From the NCBI GenBank assembly GCA_029990175.1, contig JARKIP010000042.1:992001-1056000 (forward strand): a DNA stretch of 64,000 nucleotides, read 5' to 3'. The notes below the pieces were generated by a model. That model was not told the origin of the DNA. It saw nothing but the letters and a program-made list of their open reading frames with translations, and searched no databases. Made by a program: the position numbers and the translations under genes. Each line of letters starts with the position of its first letter. The stretch's first letter is position 1. The stretch comes from Petunia secreta. Lineage: Eukaryota; Streptophyta; Magnoliopsida; Solanales; Solanaceae. This document shows positions 23,025-35,299 of this stretch, one piece after another.

Positions 23025-23526
23025 TGTGTATTGATGATATTCTGTCACGGACACGTGGCGACCGGATTATGGAAGGTTTTGCACACATAGGGTCTGATCG
23101 TGGAGTGTTTGAAGAAGAATGCTGAAGCCACACCTCCGAAGGGAAGGAGGCAAGGATTGTCCTAGTCAGATTAGCCGGACAACCAACAACTGTAACTGCT
23201 GCACGATCTCACATTAAATGAGAGGAAGATCGTGGATCTCCCACGATCTGAATGTGGAGAACATGGGCTCATTAATACTCACAGGCAGTTTAGTTCGTGC
23301 TCCTATAAATACTTCATTTACCCCATTGTAAAAGACATCCAAAAATATATGTCAAAACTTTATAATTTTGTATTCTCTTCATAATACAATTACTTTGCTG
23401 TTTTTATAATCGTTCTTGCTCTTTATTTCATGTTTATATTCATTGATTGGGATCTTGATACAATTGATTACTTGTAACCCTTACATAAATTTAATTGTAA
23501 ACCTAATACCGAATTTAAGGCATACA
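23025..23526 (+). repeat. 5' LTR of the Tat/Retand-like element
   Basis: Starts TGTGTATTGATG and ends GGCATACA just before the primer site. The 3' partner at 40327 shares ACACGTGGCGA.CGGAT, GGAAGGTTTTGCACAC, GACAACC.ACAACTGT, CACGATCTCACATTAAATGA, AACATGGGCTCATTAAT and TATAAATACTTC. The last block (CTCCTATAAATACTTC, about 23301-23316) is the likely TATA box. Confidence 0.8.
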
Positions 23527-23529
23527 ATT

Positions 23530-23547
23530 TGGTGTCCACCGTGGGGC
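23530..23547 (+). promoter_or_regulatory. primer binding site (tRNA-Lys type)
   Basis: TGGTGTCCACCGTGGGGC, three bases after the LTR. It differs by two C-to-T changes from TGGCGCCCACCGTGGGGC, the complement of the 3' end of plant tRNA-Lys. Confidence 0.65.
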
Positions 23548-23617
23548 TCAAGCAATTAAGATTGTTCCAAGGTTATAACATTAATTTTATTTCATGTATC
23601 TTCACCCTTAAAAGTAG

Positions 23618-25202
23618 TTGAAGGTAACACTAGAAATCAAACAAATGAAAATCGGTTACCCCCTATTGGGCCACAAAGTCGTGGAGGCATTTCCTGAGCT
23701 GGAGACGACACTGCCGACGATGCTCATTCTGAACATGAGAAAATTCCCCCAAAAAACTTGGGGGACCAAGTGCTTCAGGATCCTTTTCCTCGAAAATGCA
23801 GCTTAGGGAGTTCATGATTCAGACTCGCGAAACCATGGCGGAGCAAGCAAGGATAAATGAACAGGTGCATAATTCGCTACAAGCACTCTCTGAGAGTACC
23901 ATGCCTACTACCACCCCACCCAAGATTCCTACTAGAGGCACTCTGACTTCTGTCCTTCAAGAGGCATTAACAGCGGGACTTCCAAACGGAGTTGGGTATG
24001 GGGGCTCCGGGACTGTACCCTTTGAGACCGTGCCATTTGGAACTATTTTAGTGGTGGCTGAAACAATTCCCGCAATGCAGCAAAGCATCCTGTTGGACAT
24101 TAAAAAATGGAAGAAAGACTTTTGAGGCAAAGTTTGAAGAACGAATAGAACAGATCTTTGGAGCACCAAAGCCTCAGAAGTTGGTAGATATTTTCAAGTG
24201 CAAACAATAAGCTTTCAAATCGGAAGCTGCTCCAGCTCCGATTCCCAAAAAGTTCAATTGCAGTTGTTGATGTATGATGGTATATCTGACCTCATGGATC
24301 ACATCACCGAGTATATGGCGATGGTGAAGGGGAATGACCTAACCAAGTTGGAGCTACAATCCATGCTCCTTAAAAAATTGGAGAGACGCTAGAGAAATGA
24401 GCGTTGAATAGGTATATGTACTTGTCTGTCGTATCTATTGGGTCATTTGATGAACTGGCGGATCTGATCATCAAAGCACACACCGAGACCTAGAAGGTCC
24501 ATAAGAGAAAGGAGGACATCTTTCATGTCAAGCAGAAGCTGAGGGAGCCTCTCTGGGATTTCATAAAAAGCTTTCAAGCGAAGCGGATGCTCGTGCCTCC
24601 AATAGAGAATGACTTGGCAATGGTGTATACTAATAATTTGAATGATGATAGCTCGGAGGCATATGCCGAGCTAAAGAAAACATTGCAAGAATGGAAAGCC
24701 ATGACTTGGAATGCTGTACACACTAGAACCTACTCTAAGATTAGAGTGGAGGAGGAGATAAAGTATGTGAGCCGAAGTTCTGGATACAAATCATTTTGAG
24801 TCGTTTAGACAAAACGAGGCACCGAGAGAAAATTAAAGGTCTTAATACGAGCCTTATGACCCCCGAGGTAGCATGTGAGCCCAAGGTTGGGAAATAAGAA
24901 CAACGAAAGCCACTTAGCTCGTAGGATAATCACAGGTCGTCTTTGATTCGGATGAGCAAAGTTTACCCCAAATTTCAGGATATAATTTCAACATTTCAGA
25001 TTCGGAGTTGGTGAATGCGTTGAAGGGGATGATGGACAAAGGGGTTAGACTACCAAAAGACATGAGATCCGACCCCGACAAGAGGGATAAAAACCTCTGA
25101 TGTGATTTTCATGAAGACCACGACCACTTTACTGAAGATTGTGAAGCTTTGCGATATGAGTTTGCCCACTTGCTTAAGAAGGGGCTGTTAAAGAATTTTT
25201 GA
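23618..25202 (+). pseudogene. gag of the Tat/Retand-like element
   Basis: Several frames give one gag. A leader region (23618-23806) is followed by MIQTRETMAEQARINEQVHN (23820 on), then LMYDGISDLMDHITEYMAMV at 24265-24330 (the capsid-like region), SFDELADLIIKAHTE and LREPLWDFIKSFQAKRML (24540-24595), NDLAMVYTNNLNDDSSEAYA and ELKKTLQEWKAMTW (24610-24700). The zinc-finger-like CDFHEDHDHFTEDC with ALRYEFAHLLKKG lies at 25100-25190, before a stop near 25202. Gag builds the particle. There are stops at 24125, 24390 and 24495, so it is inactive. Confidence 0.75.
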
Positions 25203-25344
25203 CGGACAAATGAATGTAGACCTTTTCCAAAAATGGGGGTGGGGAACAACCACTAAGGCCTCCATCTCTTGAAAAGGTGGTAAATTTGATTTCCGGAGGC
25301 TCAGAGGTCAATGGCATAACTTATACTTCAGCCAAGAAGTTTGT

Positions 25345-26696
25345 TGATAATAGGCCAAATTTATACATAATTGGATGTGTTTTACTCAATACTTTGGTGC
25401 ATTCTAGTGACGTTTGATGTTAAAATATGGTGAATTGAGCTAACTGATTGTATTCTGATGTATATGAGGCTAATGGTGCCAAAAGAAGTTAATTTAAGCA
25501 AAAATAGAGCCAAAAAGAAAAATTTGCAAAAATTAAAGGGTGTTGTGCACCGCATGACCATAACACAGCCTTTAGATGAAATCTTGATGAAGAAAAATAG
25601 TTTCAAGACAGTGAGTTAACTCCCCATCGTATAGCCATCACTTGGAAGAAGAAAAAAAATAATCATGTGGTGTTTTGGAGTGGATGTGCGTCGCACAAAA
25701 CTATAAAGGAAGTTCCAGGAATTCTGTATTGTAGGTGTGCTTCGCACAGCTATAGCACAAGGCAAAATTTCTGCAGTTTTGTAAAGCGGGGAAGTTTGAA
25801 TATTTGGCTCAAGATCATGATATAAAAGCCTAAAAGTTGATTTTTAGATGAGTTCTTAACCTAGAAAGAACAAGAAGAAAGCTACGGAAGTGGAGGACAA
25901 GGATCTAACGAGTTTGCTTAACTTTTTCAATCCATTTCTTGTACTATACTGATTATGGTTAGTTATGTCATGAATCTTGTGAACATGAGTGGCTAAGTCA
26001 CCCCTTTTAGGGCGTGACTAAACCATTATATGATGATGTACTGAATAATTCATTAATTTAATCAAGCTTGATATTATTATTTCTGATTATTCAACTATGT
26101 TTTGATTGCTTTCGATTGTAGAGCTTAAAATTGAATGTGTCCTTTATTCTTGTAAATCCTTGGAAGAGTGTTTTGATTAGAATTAGTTGAATAGTGATAC
26201 TTTAACCCAAATAAATAATTGTTTAGGGAAGAAGAGCGGAGTGAGTTCGGAAACAACAAACCCTTATCATGGTCACGTGGGCAGTCCATCTTATCATTTT
26301 TTGTTAACTTGGAAAAGTAACTCAGGATAGTTATTGCTCGTTATTGGAGAATACTAGCAATAGACTAGGAGCTCATGATCATTAGGGATAGTCAAGTGAG
26401 ATTGAATGTGTAGTATCCGATACATCACTCTGATAATTGGAGAAGTCATGTCCTAGGCTTTTTATTCTTGAATCTTCTCTTACGTATTACGTGCTTTTAG
26501 TTAATTGTCATTAATTTTTAATGTACATACTAAAATTATTAAAAATTATTCCTGAAATTGTTTGAACTAAAACTTGGTAAAAGTTGAGTTGCGAATTAAC
26601 ATTTTTTCTCTATGAGATTCGACCACAAACTTGTTAAACCCGGTTATATTCGCAGCGACCGCTTATCATTTCGAGGATAAATTTTGAGCGTGATCA
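25345..26696 (+). repeat. 5' LTR of the nested Athila-like element
   Basis: 1352 bp, TGATAATAGGCC to GCGTGATCA. It aligns along its full length with 29230-30568, with scattered substitutions and a few short indels (for example GTGTGCTTCGCACAGCTATAGC is missing from the 3' copy near 29620). The divergence implies an old insertion. Confidence 0.88.
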
Positions 26697-26701
26697 AATT
26701 T

Positions 26702-26719
26702 TAGCGTCATTGTCGGGGA
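26702..26719 (+). promoter_or_regulatory. primer binding site (tRNA-Asp type, decayed)
   Basis: TAGCGTCATTGTCGGGGA differs from TGGCGCCGTTGCCGGGGA (complement of the tRNA-Asp 3' end) by four transitions, all C-to-T or G-to-A, as expected from cytosine deamination. Confidence 0.6.
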
Positions 26720-29229
26720 GTATCTGTTTAGTTTGTAGCTGTGAATATTGCTAGGTTTTAATTTAGATAATTTAGGTATTGTATATATTTGTTTGTTTAA
26801 GGAATATGGAATTTTACCCTTCCCCGAGCCCCTATTATGATGATTATTTTTTTGCTTATGGTTTACATGATGGGGTGCTTACTTGAAGAAGGAAGTGAAA
26901 GTCAATAAGTCATGGAGGAGTTTTGGAAAAATAGCCTTAAAAATAACTTGGCCATCGATGGGGCAGAGGAACAAAAATGAAAATTCCAACAATTTGTCCC
27001 TATGGTAGTAAATGCCGAGATTGAGAAAAAGACAATAGAGTCAAGTGAGAAAATGCAAACTGTCATATTAGAAAATTCTAGTGTGTGTGAAAGCGATGAT
27101 GTCAAAAATGAATTACTATTGGAGTTTAAGCACATTACGCCACATTCCAGACACTTCTCAACATTATGTTTGGATGGAGACATGGAAATCGATCATTCAA
27201 AACCAATGGAAAAGTCGAAGGCAGAGGTGCATAGTTATTTCATTCTGGAATTTGTATTGCCGTCTAACCAAGATTACATTCCTTAGTTGAAGGCCAAAAT
27301 ATACAAAATGCGATATTTGGTGCTTGGCCTAGTCAGAGGTTTATGCCACCCCATGAGCATAATCGAAAACTTGAATCAAGTTTGGGGATCCAGTTTATTA
27401 GCTCAAGGTGGAGGCAGAAAATGACAAAAATGATTTGTCATGCCACGACGTTAAATAAGGCGCTGATTGGGAGGCAACCCAATTTTCTTGCTTTATTTCG
27501 TTTTGTTTATTTTGAAAGGATGTTACTTGGTGAGCTTTTTTTTTTTTTTTTTTTTTTTTTGCAGGTTTCGAATAGTATGGATTCTAAGTCTGGGGATGCT
27601 TGTAGCCCCTTATGTATGATGATGAAGTCCTGCTTGGGGAAAGTCTGAGTACCCAGTGCCCTAAAGAAGCTCGCAGGGATGTTTTTCGGGCTTAGAGCCC
27701 CATATAATTTCTCTATCACCCTTATTTTATTTTAATGCATCGAGGGCAAAGCATGATTTTAAGTATAGGGTGAGAGTCTTCCAATTTGTTTTAATAATCC
27801 CCTTTGGTTTTTTTTTTCTGCCTCGGTTCTTTTGCAAGCGATGTAGTCTGAACCGAGTTGAGAATAAGTTTTTTTTAAGGATTAGAATAGTAGGAAAAGT
27901 ATCTTGTGTGATATGCTATTTATGGCGTGTTTTATATGAGTACTTAGGCCGGAATATGTGGACTACATGCATTCTTCATGATTTTGTATTGTTATGCCTT
28001 GATAACTATTGAGTACCATTGTGTGACGCCTAAGCTCAGGTTTTGACTCTCTTATGTGCCATACTTGAATGCATGCTCGCTTGCTTTAATTTGAGAGCTA
28101 GAGTTGAACCCTCTTGAGTTGACCGTGTGCCATGCATGTGTGAGATTTGTTATTGCCTTGTGCTTACATTATGATGTCTAAGTGTGTGCAAAGTGAAATG
28201 ATGAGTCTTGCTAGGTTTAGGAAGTAATATAGGCATTTCTTTGTTTTTCTATGAATTGTTAACCTACCCAATGAAAGTTGACCTTAGTTAGCCCCTTTGA
28301 GCCTGAAACCTTTTCGTTGTTAATTATATTACAAGCTGAACCTCTTTGTATTGAATTGATCATGTTTTAATGATGTTACATCTTTTGAGCATTTGTGGTT
28401 CTTATGAGATTTTAAAGCTACAGTTATGGGAGTTGGTTGTGTTTGATTTGTGAAAAGAAACAAAGGTGCTCTACTTGAGAGAAACTGCTAGTAATGATTA
28501 AAAAAAATGAAGAAAAAATGATGATAAGTAAAAAGAAAAAAAATATAAAAGAGAATAAAATATAGTCCTTTGCTGGTTGTGAATCTTGAAAGCTTAAAGA
28601 AAAGGGAAGCTTGGGATGATAAATGAATTGGAAAATTAGGAAGAGTTGGGTGAAAAAGAAAGTGATTGAACTATGTGATGTATTAAAATTCTCAAGGGGA
28701 GTTAGTCACTATAAACTAAATGTATCCTACCTATCCTGCAACCTACATTACAACCTATGAAAGTCCTACTTGATCTTAGACCGAGCGAGCTTACATTAGT
28801 CGAGTCTTACACCACGGGCAAGCCTATGGCAATCTAACGTTGTACATGACTTCTTTCTGAGAATGAATGAGTCTTGCATTGTTAAGTCCCAATATTTCTT
28901 GAAATGTTTTGTGAGAATGGGATAGTTTTCTTATTGTGAGGGCATATAGTTTATGAGGGACTGGTGAAGTTATTAGGCTTCTAAATTAAAGTAGGTGAGT
29001 GAGTACAAGGGTTGGTGCTAATGAGCCGGTTCTTGAGGTTAGGAAGTTACGAGGGGGAACATGCTTGTTTTAAATATTCTTGGCATTAATATATTTGTGA
29101 AGACAAGTGTGAAAAGTGCATATGCGCCATTCTAATTTTTCCTATAAACTATGAAAATAGGTAGTGTCACCATTCCTAGCAAAGTCCAGGTTTTGCTCGA
29201 GGACGAGAAAAGGTTAAAGTGTGGAGTGG
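26720..29229 (+). other. internal region of the Athila-like element, no pol
   Basis: The only longer frame is 27002-27286, which begins MVVNAEIEKKTIESSEKMQT and is acidic and hydrophilic with no domain I recognise; it could be a gag or post-pol remnant. A poly-T run of about 22 bases lies at 27538-27560 and A-rich sequence at 28498-28560. The 3' end has CTCGAGGACGAGAAAAGG and a purine-rich GTTAAAGTGTGGAGTGG that serves as polypurine tract just before the 3' LTR. No RT, RNase H or integrase motif appears on either strand. Confidence 0.6.
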
Positions 29230-30568
29230 TGATAATAAGCCAAATTTATACATAATTGGATGTATTTTACCCAATACTTTGGTGCATTCTAGTGGCATTT
29301 GATGTTAAAAATATGGTGAATTGAGCTAATTGGTTGTATTTTGATGTATAGGAGGCTAATGATGCCAAAATAAGTTAATTTAAGTAAAAATAGAGTCAAA
29401 GAGCAAAATCTGGAGAAATTGAAGGGTGTTGTGTGTCGCATGACCATAACACAGCCTTTAGAAGAAATTTTGATGAAGAAAAATATTTTCGAGGTAGTGA
29501 GTTAACTCCCAATTGCATAGCCATCACATGGGAGAAGAAAAAAATGATCCTGTAGTATTTTGGAGTGGTTGTGCGTCGCATAGGACTATGAAGGAAGTTC
29601 CAGGAATCCTGTGTTATAGTGTGTGAAACACAAGGGCAAAATTTTTGCAGTTTTGTAAAGCGATTTGGTTATTTGGCTCAAGATCGTGACATAAAGGCCT
29701 AAAAGCCGATTTTTAGAGGATTTCTTAACCTAGAAAGAACCAGAAGAAAGCTAGGGCAGTGGAGGACAAGGATCTAACAAGTTTTCTTAACTTTTTCAAT
29801 CCTTTTCTTGTACTTTACTGATTATAGTTGCTTATGACATGAATCTTGTGAACATGAGTGGCGAAGTCACCCCTTCTAGCGCGTGACGAAACCATTATAT
29901 GATGATATGTTGAATACTTCATTAATTTAATCAAGCTTGATATTATTATTCCTGATTATTCAACTATATTCTGATTGCTTTCGATGGTAGAGCTCATAAT
30001 TGAATGTGCCCTTTACTCTTGTAAACCTTTGAAAAAGTGCTTTGAGTTAGGGTTAGTTGAATAGAGATACTTTAACCTAAATAAGGAATTTTTTAGGGAA
30101 GAAGAGAAGGGTGAGTTCAGAAACTACAAACTCTTATCGTGGTCACGTGGGTAGTCCATCTTATCATCTTTTGTTAACTTGGAAAAATAACTTAGGATAG
30201 GTATTGCTTGTTATTGGAGAATACTAGCGTTAGACTAGGAGCTCATGATTATTAGGGATAGTCAAGTGAGATTGAATGTGTAGTATCTGGTACATCACTC
30301 CAATAATTGGGGAAGTCATGTCCTAGGCCTTTTACTCTTAAATCTTCTCTAGCACTTATTACGTGCTTTTAGTTAATTGTCATTAATTTCTAGTTTACAT
30401 ACTAAAATTATTATAAATCGGTAATGAAATTATTTGAACTAAAACTTGATAAAAGTTGAGTTACGAATTAACGTTTGTTCTCAGTGGGAGTCGACCCCGA
30501 ACTTGTTAAACCAGGTTATATTTGCATCGACTGCTTATCTTTTCGAGGAAGAGTTTTGGGCGTGATCA
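29230..30568 (+). repeat. 3' LTR of the nested Athila-like element
   Basis: 1339 bp, TGATAATAAGCC to GCGTGATCA, matching the 5' LTR. It is directly followed by the target duplication TTTGC and host gypsy protease sequence. Confidence 0.88.
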
Positions 30569-30957
30569 TTTGCCAAAGTCTTCGTGACTCACGAAAAGAG
30601 AAATCGAGATAGTACCTCGAAGGGGGATATTGTGTTTAATGATGAAGACACCAATATGATGATGTTTTCCCATCACGATATGTTGGTGATTATGCATTGA
30701 ATCAACGACTCGAATATCAAGCGAGTGTTGATAGATGCATGAAGCTCCGTGAACATCATTCCTTACGGAGTTGTGAAACAAATGTGGTTGAAGAACCTAG
30801 TCGTCCCGAAATCAATCTTATTGACAGGCTTCAACAACTCCACGGAGAAAACGCTCGGTGAGATCACTCTCGCCACCGAGGGAGTAACTAAGAAGACCAT
30901 GTTTCAGGTCATATTCGAGGATCTGGCTTATAATGTTATCCTTAGATGACTATGGTT
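30569..30957 (+). pseudogene. protease region of the Tat/Retand-like element, distal part
   Basis: The frame continues that of 25260-25344 beyond the nested insertion: VFVTHEKRNRD, then NIKRVLID with a stop in the active-site loop followed by SSVNIIPYGVVKQMWL (about 30715-30790), GFNNSTEKTLGEITLATEGV and FQVIFEDLAYNVILR (to 30949). These are the landmarks of plant Ty3/gypsy retropepsin: an ILLID.GSSVN-type active site and a closing YN.ILGR-type motif. Two stops (near 30698 and in the active-site loop) and the 5.2-kb insertion make it inactive. Confidence 0.75.
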
Positions 30958-31048
30958 TCATGCTATGGAGGCAGTGCCTTTAACTCTTTATTAAGTCATC
31001 AAGTTCCCAACTTCTTGGGGAGTACAAAACAACCTTGGGGAAACATGG

Positions 31049-31741
31049 ATGGCAAGGAAGTACTATTCAATTGCCCTTGAGAGTCGAGTCATCCCATCTG
31101 GACCATCCAACTCGCAATCACAGCATACGGGGTCTGTGCAGGAGTCGGTTCCGTGGCTAAAATGGAATCTCGACTTGTATTCAGGAGCCGAAAAATCAAA
31201 GGGCAGAAGATTCCATGATAGAAGAGTTGGAATCAGTCACACTATCAGTAGAGTTTTTAGAAAGAAATATATTTGTTGGCTTAGAATTGGACCCCGAGTC
31301 GAAGCAGAGTATAATTTCCTTTTTGAAGTCCAATATAGAGTTTTGCTTTGTCTCATGCTGACATGGCTGTTCAACCTGGAGATAACCACCCATAAGCTCA
31401 ACGTGGATCCTTACTATCATCTAGTAAAGCAAAAAAGGAGTCCTCATGTTGGCATCAAGAAGAAGGTGATCGAAGAGGAAGTGAACAAGCTGCTTGATGA
31501 TGGCTTCATACGGGAGGTCAAGTATCCGGAGTGCCAACATGCATTTAAGGATTTAAAGCACTACTTGTCAAATGCTCCACTATTTGCAAAGCCAAAGGAT
31601 AGGGAAACCTTGTTGGTGTACCTCGTGGTATCTAAAGTGTCTGTGAGTGTGGTATTGCTCCAAGAGGAAGAAGGAAGACAACATCCGATCTATTATGTCA
31701 GTAAATCGCTACTCGATGCCAAGACCAGGCACCCCCACTAA
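31049..31741 (+). pseudogene. RT/RNase H of the gypsy element with the catalytic RT core deleted
   Basis: A continuous 230-codon frame. Residues 1-120 are pre-RT linker, then the conserved RT start THKLNVDPYYHLVKQKRSPH and EEEVNKLLDDGFIREVKYPE. Directly after this come CQHAFKDLKHYLSNAPLFAK, the thumb/RNase H boundary, and LLVYLVVSKVSVSVVLLQEE with HPIYYVSKSLLDAKTR, the start of RNase H. The fingers-palm core, including the YxDD active site, is absent: in related elements more than 200 residues separate these two blocks. The junction at about 31530 keeps the frame. This protein could not reverse-transcribe. Confidence 0.78.
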
Positions 31742-32544
31742 GAAAAATTGGCACTTGCTTTAATAGTTGCTGCATGTAAGCTTCGGCCTTACTTTCAAGG
31801 CCATCCGATAGCATCACCACCTTCATGTTGAGAAACATATTGCATAAGCTTGAAATATCTGGAAGGTTAGCTAAGTGGGAAGTTGAGCTGATGAGCATGA
31901 TATCTCTTATCAAACTCGCAGGGCCATTAAGTAAGAGGTGCTTGCCGACTTTGTGGCTGACTTTAGTGCCCAAATACTCCCCGAGGCAGAGAATGAAGAA
32001 CTATTGTCCAAGGGTCCAGTGTCCGGAGTTTGAACACTCTATATGGATAGGGCTTCAAATGTCAAAAGTTCAGGACTTAGGTTGGTCTTAGTGGCTCATA
32101 CAGGGGAAAAGGTCTGGCATTCTATTAGGCTTTACTCAGTTACAAATACCGTAGCCGAGTACAGGCCGTGAAAGCAGGCTTGGAGCTTGCTAAAGAATGG
32201 GGAGTATAAAAAATTGAATAGAAAAGTGATTCAGAAGTTGTGGTGAAACAGATACTCGGGGACTTTACGACTGGTGAGCCCGAGATGCAGCAATTCTTAA
32301 CCAAACTGAAAGAGATTCTATCTATGTTCCTGGAGTGGAAGATTGAGCCGATTCCTCAGGAGGAAAATGGGGGTAGAGGATGCCTTAGCAAACTTAGGTT
32401 TCGCTGTCGAATTAAGTGAACCCGGAGAGAATTCAGTTGTTCACCTTTTTAGCTCGACCTTGGATAGAGTGAAAAGTGAAGTGAACTTAGTGCATATCAT
32501 TTGGGATTGGCGCATTCATTTCATATTTTAAATCAGGGACTCTA
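31742..32544 (+). pseudogene. RNase H C-terminal part and linker of the gypsy element
   Basis: Fragments in several frames: HHLHVEKHIA-like sequence at 31805-31840, SGRLAKWEVELMSM (31858-31900), FVADFSAQ-like (31945-31970), a second RNase H-type block around 32070-32330 including VKAGLELAKEWG-like sequence, and QEENGGRGCLSKLR/VEDALANLG near 32360-32400. Frames shift often. Confidence 0.55.
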
Positions 32545-33750
32545 TTGAATGACAAGAAAGAAGCTCGAAGGTTAAGGATCTATGCGGTTGGGTACTCTAT
32601 GCTTCGTGAGGAGCTGTATAGAAAGTTACATAGCGGCTCATTGGCCAAGCGTTTGGATCTAGGGCAGATTGAGTATGTTATGAGAGAAGTGCACTTCGGA
32701 GAGGTGGCAATCACTCTGGAGGGAAGTTGCTTGCTCGAAAAATTCTTAGAGCCGGATACTTTTGGCCAAATATATGTATGGAAGTCAAGGCCTTTGTACA
32801 AAAATGTGATAAGTGTCAGCACCATGCTCGGATGCTCCATCAGGAAGCAGAACCATTGCACTCAATCTTGTCTCCGTGGCCATTCATGAAATGGGAGATG
32901 GATATTGTTGGATCACTCCCTAAAGCGAAGGATAAGGTTCGGTTTTTGCTCATGTTAATGGATTATTTTTTCAAGTGGGTTGAAGCGGGGGCTTTTGCCC
33001 TAGTTAGAGAAAAGGAAGCCATAGACTTCATTTAGAGAAATATCATCTGCAGATTTGGAGCCCCAAAGGAAATTACGTGCGACAACGGCCCACAATTCAT
33101 TTGCTTTAAAGCCACACATTTCCTGGGAAATAGGGAATAAAGAGGGTGGTATTGAAACCATACCACCATAGTACGAATGGACAGGTCGAGTCCTCAAACA
33201 GAGTATTTATTTAAAATTTGAGGAAAAGACTTGAGAAAGCGAAGGCCATATGGCTAGATGAACTCCCTGGAATGTTGTGGAGGAATCGAACCACTGAGAA
33301 GAACAACATGGGGGAAACCCCTTTCTCTTTAGTCATGGGGTGGATGCTCTGATCCCCGTAGAGGTTGGTGAGCCTACCTTCCAGTATTCCCAACTTCCGA
33401 TATGCCCATGCTACCGAGAAAGAAAATCAAGAGACAATGTAGGTAGAACTGGATCTACTAGACGGCCAAACAGAGTTGGCCCTGATATTGATGGCAGCTC
33501 ATAAGAGGAAAATAGAAAGTTACCTCAACAAGAAAGCAATGTTTAGAAGCTTTAAGGTTCGAAACAATGTGCTCAAAGTTGTCACGCAATCAACTAAGGA
33601 ACTCAATGCTGGAAATTTAGGAGCAAACTGAGAAGGTCTGTATAGGGTCGCGAAAGTAGTTGGAATGGGAACGTACCAACTAGAAGCAACGAATGGAAAG
33701 TCAGTCCCATCAAATATGAACATTTCCATTTTGAAGTGGTACTACTTCTG
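32545..33750 (+). pseudogene. integrase of the gypsy element
   Basis: The integrase inserts the cDNA into the host genome. The N-terminal zinc-binding part is split by a frameshift: MREVHFGEVAITLEGS (32680-32730), then ARKILRAGYFWPNI and FVQKCDKCQHHARM (32733-32840). The core shows WPFMKWEMDIVGSLPKAKDK (first catalytic Asp in EMDIVG, near 32890), FLLMLMDYFFKWVEA and FGAPKEITCDNGPQF (second Asp, near 33085). The third catalytic region is degraded (GQVESSNR-like near 33180, with frameshifts). The C-terminal end reads GNLGANXEGLYRV- and GTYQLEATNGKSVP-like near 33610-33700. Stops at 33036 and later make it inactive. Confidence 0.75.
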
Positions 33751-34498
33751 ATTTTAAGGTACTTAACCTTGTTTACTGATTTTATCTATCATCACCTATA
33801 GATGTGAGCCTCCATATGCTCCGATGCTTAGGTCCAATGACTACTTAACCCACCATTTCTTTGCTTGACCTTTTTAGGAAACAGAGTGAGCGGAACACAG
33901 TGCTCGGTTGCTCATCATTCGCACCTAACCGCTGGAGGATGGAAGAGATGATGTAGAGTCCAACATGGTGCGATGATACCTGTTAGCGACCTACAATTTT
34001 TTATACCGGAGACTGCCAACAGACCCGAAGACTTGTTTTCTCTCTATGTAAATAGCACTCGGTAGCGACAATGTTTAAATTTTCCTAAGTCTATCATGGC
34101 TAGGGCTTGATGTAACGTCGAACACGGCTTATTATCTTTGATGAAATGGATATCATCCTAAGGCTTTTGCCTCAATATTTAACTTTCCATAGTTATATTA
34201 CATGGTTGAAACTAAATTTATGTCCCGACATGGGAATGAGACGTCGTTCCAGTCCGTATTAATATTATACAAAGATTTTAAGTCTTATGCGACTCGAACT
34301 GAGCAAAGCTTGAAAGCCAAAAAATTTCTAAGTGTTTCGCGTACGTCCTGATGAGATAACTTGCAAACACTGAAAGGATGAAAAACATGTTTCATTACAT
34401 TAACGAGAACTTAGACCCGACAAAAGTTACTTACATAAACTTGGTCTCATACGACCGACATATCAAAACAAAAAAAGAAGTGTAAAAATTTACTAAGC
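33751..34498. other. non-coding region after integrase
   Basis: About 750 bases between the pol end and the antisense ORF. No ORF of note on either strand and no repeat structure. It probably includes the 3' end of the antisense transcript. Confidence 0.4.
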
Positions 34499-35299
34499 TT
34501 AGGGGTCACCATCACCTCCCTGGGGAGAACCCTCTCCATCCTTAGAGGCCTCGTTCTCCCCCTCATCCTCTTCGTCTCCACCATCTTCATCTTCATCCTC
34601 TTCCATGTCCATGTCATCACTCGTTGAAAAGCTCTCTGACACGACCTGAAATCCGGTTAGGCCGTGCGGGCACCCGACATCCTCCCCTAGACCCGTCGGG
34701 CGAACCCTTACCAATTAAATTAGGAAAATAAATATAATTCAATTTATAAATAATAACAAGACTTAAAAAAGTACAAACATAATGATACCTCTAAGCTTTA
34801 GAAAAAAAGAAATTACAGATGACTACTCACATACTAGGTTTAGGGCTATCTAAACTAGACATCTAAGGGTACAAAAGAAGACAGATACCTCCTGAAGGGA
34901 GCAAAATGCAGCTGAAATAATAAACAGTAAACTGGTGGTCATCCGGAATAAAAGCTGGGTCACCCTGACAGCTGAAGTCGTCTTTGCTCTTGAACAACAT
35001 GGTGAACTTAATCCTTGAGCAAACCTGTCGAAACGAAATAAATAGACAAGAACAAACAACAAACAAGGGTGAGTCAAAAGGACTCAATAAGTGGGGCAGA
35101 CTAGCCACCTCAAAGAATAGGATAGCTAGCCAGGGAGGAGAAACAGATAAACAAAATTCCTCTTATTTAAATTATAAAAAGGCAGAGCCAAATAATAACT
35201 AGAAACACATATGGAATGACGAACTCATCAACAACCAGGAACGTAAGATAAACAAAACATATAGGTATCCCGAACACATCAACAATCAGAAATACATCC

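Larger units (their letters stand above)
25345..30568 (+). mobile_element. complete non-autonomous Athila-like LTR element nested in the gypsy protease region
   Basis: Two LTRs of about 1.35 kb enclose 2.5 kb of internal DNA that lacks any pol domain. The element is flanked by TTTGT (25340-25344) and TTTGC (30569-30573), a 5-bp target duplication with one change. The host coding frame (..AKKF / FAKVFVTHEKR) resumes across it. The primer site is of tRNA-Asp type, as in Athila elements. The internal part includes GACGTTAAATAAGGCGCTGATTGGGAGGCAACCCAA, split around 27450-27480, a wording frequent in large plant gypsy derivatives. It must have relied on another element for its enzymes. Confidence 0.85.
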
